Below, piece after piece: positions 61,526 through 64,000 of a stretch of 64,000 nucleotides of DNA. Numbering within the stretch: position 1 is the first letter of the stretch; each line of letters begins with the position of its first letter. Made by a program: the position numbers and the translations under genes. This DNA comes from Euzebya tangerina (GTDB lineage: Bacteria; Actinomycetota; Nitriliruptoria; Euzebyales; Euzebyaceae), in contig NZ_PPDK01000001.1 in assembly GCF_003074135.1 (NCBI RefSeq), positions 2,728,001-2,792,000 of the forward strand, read 5' to 3'. The notes under the pieces were generated by a model. That model was not told the origin of the DNA. It was given only the letters and a program-made list of their open reading frames with translations, and made no database searches.

Positions 61526-62728
61526 CTAGTTGCTGCCTCCATCGCGGGATGAGCGGTCCTCGTGCAGGGTGGAACTCGTCGGATCAGACAGGGGAGTGTC
61601 GTGATGCGGTGTGTCGTGTGGCTGCGTCACGAACTCATCGATCAGTGTTGCTGCCAGGGCAAGGTATGCCTGACGGGTTGGAGGTGCCAACCATTCCAGG
61701 CTCACCGCAGCGCCGTTGGCCAGTTCGGGGTCCCAGGGAATCGTCACGACCGATCGGACCAGTGCGGCGAAGTGATCCTGGATGCGGTCGAGGTCCACCG
61801 GCCCCTGGCCACCGCGCACCCCGTTGACCACCACCACGGCGCGCTCGACCTTGTCAGCCATGCCGTGCTCACGCAGCCAGGCCAGCATGTACGTGACCGC
61901 GCGAGCGGCATCGACGCTGGCACCCGTCACGACGACGAGTTGGTCGGCGGCCTGCACGACCCCCCGCGTGGCGGAGTCGAGGATGCCGGTGCCGCAGTCG
62001 GCCAGGATCAGGTTGTACTGCAGTTCGAGCATCGCCAGCAGGCGTTGATAGTCCTGCCGACCCATCCGCCGGGTCAGCCGCGGGTCGTCGGGACTGGCGA
62101 TGACCTCGAGGCGCGAGTCGGCCTGGGAGGTGTAGGGCCGGATCTGGGCGTAGCTGGTGATCTCGTCGGGGATGGCCAACAGATCAGCAGCAGTGGCCAT
62201 GGTCTCCCGCTGGACCCGGTATCCCAGGCTGCCCGCATCCGGGTTGGCGTCCAAGGCGACCACGCGGTCACCGCGCGTCGAGGCCAGCGTGTGCCCGAGG
62301 TTCAGCGCCGTCGTGGTCTTGCCCACGCCGCCCTTGGTCGAGACCACGGCGATGGACCTGGCCCCGGGGAGCGGACGGCGGGTCAGCCGGAGCAGCTCTC
62401 GAGCTCGGTCCTCGCCAGGTGTGGGAGCCGGGGTGTAGCGGCCTCCGGTGATGCGCCACAGGGCTCGCCGCCACCCCTTCCGGGGCGCCGGGTTGGTCTC
62501 GGTCACCCACCCGTCGTCGTCGAACCCGACGTCGGGGTCATCGACCTCGGTCGCTCCGCGGAGGGAGAACGGGTCATCCTCGGGCAGCACGAACGTGGAT
62601 GGGTCGATCGGGACGTCGTCCAGGCTGACTTGCTCGGGTAGCTCGAAGCTCGCTGGCTCGGGCCGCGGGTCGAGAGTCGTCGAGAAGTCCCCCGCAAGTC
62701 CCGATCGGTCACGTCCGTGGTCCGACAC
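61526..62728 (-). CDS. EspI-like MinD/ParA-family ATPase A
   Basis: A 400-residue protein from GTG 62728, chosen because GGCAGGA precedes it. The open frame runs to 63589, but that upstream part is antisense to the divergent gene. An acidic N-terminus of about 100 residues precedes GWRRALWRITGGRYT, then the deviant Walker A VSTKGGVGKTTTALN, VVALDANPDAGSLGYRV, the ILADCGTGILD Asp, and VVVVNGVRGG. The full-length pattern is close to EspI of mycobacterial type VII loci. Such ATPases regulate or position secretion systems. It heads a minus-strand operon with LysM, TcpC-like and LCP genes. Confidence 0.82.
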   Translation of the reverse strand: MSDHGRDRSGLAGDFSTTLDPRPEPASFELPEQVSLDDVPIDPSTFVLPEDDPFSLRGATEVDDPDVGFDDDGWVTETNPAPRKGWRRALWRITGGRYTPAPTPGEDRARELLRLTRRPLPGARSIAVVSTKGGVGKTTTALNLGHTLASTRGDRVVALDANPDAGSLGYRVQRETMATAADLLAIPDEITSYAQIRPYTSQADSRLEVIASPDDPRLTRRMGRQDYQRLLAMLELQYNLILADCGTGILDSATRGVVQAADQLVVVTGASVDAARAVTYMLAWLREHGMADKVERAVVVVNGVRGGQGPVDLDRIQDHFAALVRSVVTIPWDPELANGAAVSLEWLAPPTRQAYLALAATLIDEFVTQPHDTPHHDTPLSDPTSSTLHEDRSSRDGGSN

Positions 62729-63074
62729 TTCAGTCCTGCCGCCTTTGCTGCCCTTGCCGCCTCGTCCGTACCGCTGCCGGCACGCGCCCTCCGGGCCGAC
62801 TCTACCCGTCAATTCACTAGTCCCACCACTCGGACGAGCGGACAATAAGTGCACCTCAGGTTGCGTTGGCGTGCGCACGGATCCCTCCATGGCCAGCACT
62901 TTCGCAGAGATGGACCACACCAGACCTAACGAGTTGGGAACATCATGTATCAGTCCGACGGGTGCGGCTGGCGCCCAGTCCGCGCCGACGACTAGCGTTC
63001 GGGCAGTCTTGGTAGCGTTCGCCGAGCGGTTCATGCCGACGGCACGACGACAGGCTGAATGGAGGACGACAGCG
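62729..63074. other. Divergent intergenic region between the two EspI-like ATPase genes
   Basis: 346 bp with no credible gene. It separates two paralogous ATPase genes transcribed away from each other and must hold both promoters. The direct repeat TAGCGTTCG (62993-63001 and 63013-63021, exactly 20 bp apart) lies on the side of the plus-strand gene and may be a regulator site or a pair of -10 boxes. No other convincing promoter or RNA structure was found. Confidence 0.6.
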
Positions 63075-64000
63075 GTGGAGGACAGCGGCAGCGCTCGCCC
63101 CCTGTGGGCTGACGACGAGGACGAGGGGAGCGGTGATGCCGCGCCCGCCGCCCCCATGCCGCCCGCTCCGCCAGCCGCTGACTCGCCGTCGCAGACGACG
63201 CGGTACTCCGAGGCCGACCTCAAGCAGGCCATCGAGGAGGTCAAGCGGATCGCCAGCGAGCGCGAGGCTGCCGGTGACCCGGAGGATGCGCCCTCCGAAC
63301 CGGGGGAGGTCGGCCCCTGGACAGCTGAGGCCGGCCCACCGGCGTCGCAGACGTTTCCGACGGTCTTCCACGACGGCCGTCCCGACGTCCAGGGGCACGC
63401 CGTCCGGGCGGATGGTGGGGCCGGCTCCGACGCCACCGCGCAGCCGCTGCACGGACATCGGGCGTCCGCGGCCGTCCCTCCCGGCCCGCCCGTGCTCGAG
63501 GAGTCGACCGTCCTGCGCCCACGGAAGGAACGGCCCACCGAGGGCTGGCGCGCGTGGCTGTACACCATCTCCGGCGGTGCGATCAACATCGGTCCGGGGC
63601 GCCGGGAGCGGGCGTGGAACGATCTGGTTCGTCGCTGTCAGGCTCCCTGCCCGACGGGGCGGAGGATCGCCGTCATCTCCCGCAAGGGCGGGGTGGGCAA
63701 GACCACGACGACGCTGATGCTCGGGCACACCCTGGCCGCCATCCGCCCGGACCGCGTCATGGCCATCGATGGCAACCCCGACGCCGGAACCCTGGGTCAC
63801 CGGATCTCCGGTCAGACGACGGCCACGGTGGTCGACGCGCTGGCCCAGGTGGGCAACGTCCGCGGCTATCCCGATGCCAGGGCATTGACCTCACAGGCCC
63901 CGTCGCGGCTGGAGATCCTGGCTTCGCCGCAGGATCCCCACGCCTCCCGTGCCCTGCGCGGTCGCGACTACCAGGCGGTGATGAACGAGCTCGACCACCA
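63075..64000 (+). CDS. EspI-like MinD/ParA-family ATPase B (3' partial)
   Basis: The frame opens at GTG 63075, with GGAGG 9 nt upstream, and runs past the right edge; 308 codons are visible. An acidic, Pro/Ala-rich N-terminus with a Lys/Glu helix (about 45-65) is followed by GWRAWLYTISGGAINIGPG, then the deviant Walker A VISRKGGVGKTTTTLML (about 200), VMAIDGNPDAGTLGHRI and EILASPQDPHASRALRGRDY. It is clearly a paralogue of ATPase A, sharing the GWRxxLxxIxGG segment. The end, including the C-terminal domain, is outside the window. Confidence 0.85.
   Translation, partial: MEDSGSARPLWADDEDEGSGDAAPAAPMPPAPPAADSPSQTTRYSEADLKQAIEEVKRIASEREAAGDPEDAPSEPGEVGPWTAEAGPPASQTFPTVFHDGRPDVQGHAVRADGGAGSDATAQPLHGHRASAAVPPGPPVLEESTVLRPRKERPTEGWRAWLYTISGGAINIGPGRRERAWNDLVRRCQAPCPTGRRIAVISRKGGVGKTTTTLMLGHTLAAIRPDRVMAIDGNPDAGTLGHRISGQTTATVVDALAQVGNVRGYPDARALTSQAPSRLEILASPQDPHASRALRGRDYQAVMNELDH

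Noticed and set aside
62729-63589. N-terminal extension of ATPase A to 63589
   Set aside because: It would overlap the divergent ATPase B gene antisense; GTG 62728 has a ribosome binding site.

Overview
The window is GC-rich throughout, with GTG and TTG starts, TANNNT-type -10 elements, start/stop overlaps of 4 nt, and several genes that look leaderless. The gene families point to Actinomycetota: an actinobacterial suf order with a Rieske ferredoxin and SufT, an EspI-like MinD ATPase, a TcpC-like protein, an LCP protein with a LytR_C domain, CWB2 surface repeats and MoeZ. A deep-branching actinobacterium of the Nitriliruptoria/Euzebya kind would fit, but that is an inference from gene content. 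No rRNA, tRNA, CRISPR array or insertion sequence was seen. Coding density is very high; the only stretch longer than 300 bp without a gene is 62729-63074.

Layout. 1-7000: surface proteins: a truncated membrane protein with Gly-Pro-Tyr-Gln repeats and two PPC-like domains, a large secreted protein with calcium-type DxDxDG repeats and three CWB2 cell-wall anchors, and a divergent membrane HD-GYP protein with a long proline-rich, Ig-like tail. 7000-9550: a coupled operon of an FMN hydroxyacid dehydrogenase, an N-acetylglutamate-synthase-like protein and a DUF4031 protein. 9570-12900 (minus): HD hydrolase, cytochrome P450, EEP-family nuclease/phosphatase, unknown protein. 13000-16450: an AAA+ ATPase and VWA protein pair. 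16480-18760: a nucleotidyltransferase and a stand-alone TrpB2. 18850-21910: three tandem tail-collar proteins plus an acetyltransferase, facing a DUF6916-like protein and an exported protein. 22000-29900: RecD2, dienelactone hydrolase, small hypotheticals, MscL, Sua5, a helical protein and an acyl-CoA dehydrogenase. 30000-38000: LuxR-type regulator, methyltransferase, sugar transferase, enoyl-CoA-reductase-like SDR, degenerate CobS-like membrane protein, an extended IF-1, a BLUF photoreceptor, a quinone oxidoreductase, an S1 protein and a receiver-only response regulator. 38100-41830 (minus): a complete glycine-betaine-type ABC transporter. 41935-50650: sufR-B-D-Rieske-C-S-U-T, a hypothetical gene and moeZ. 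50600-55430 (minus): two CNNM/HlyC proteins and a VanW protein. 55600-64000: M23 peptidase, LCP protein, TcpC-like protein, LysM protein and two divergent EspI-like ATPases.

How the parts work together. The suf block is a full Fe-S assembly pathway: SufR senses cluster status, SufS/SufU mobilise sulfur, SufBCD is the scaffold, SufT helps maturation, and MoeZ supplies activated sulfur to other pathways. The 53-64 kb block is devoted to the envelope (wall hydrolysis, wall-polymer ligation, LysM binding). It carries TcpC-like and EspI-like parts usually tied to secretion machines, so it may be the edge of an uncharacterised secretion or envelope-positioning apparatus. The other strong candidate for an undescribed system is the tail-collar triplet with its acetyltransferase and the facing DUF6916/exported pair.
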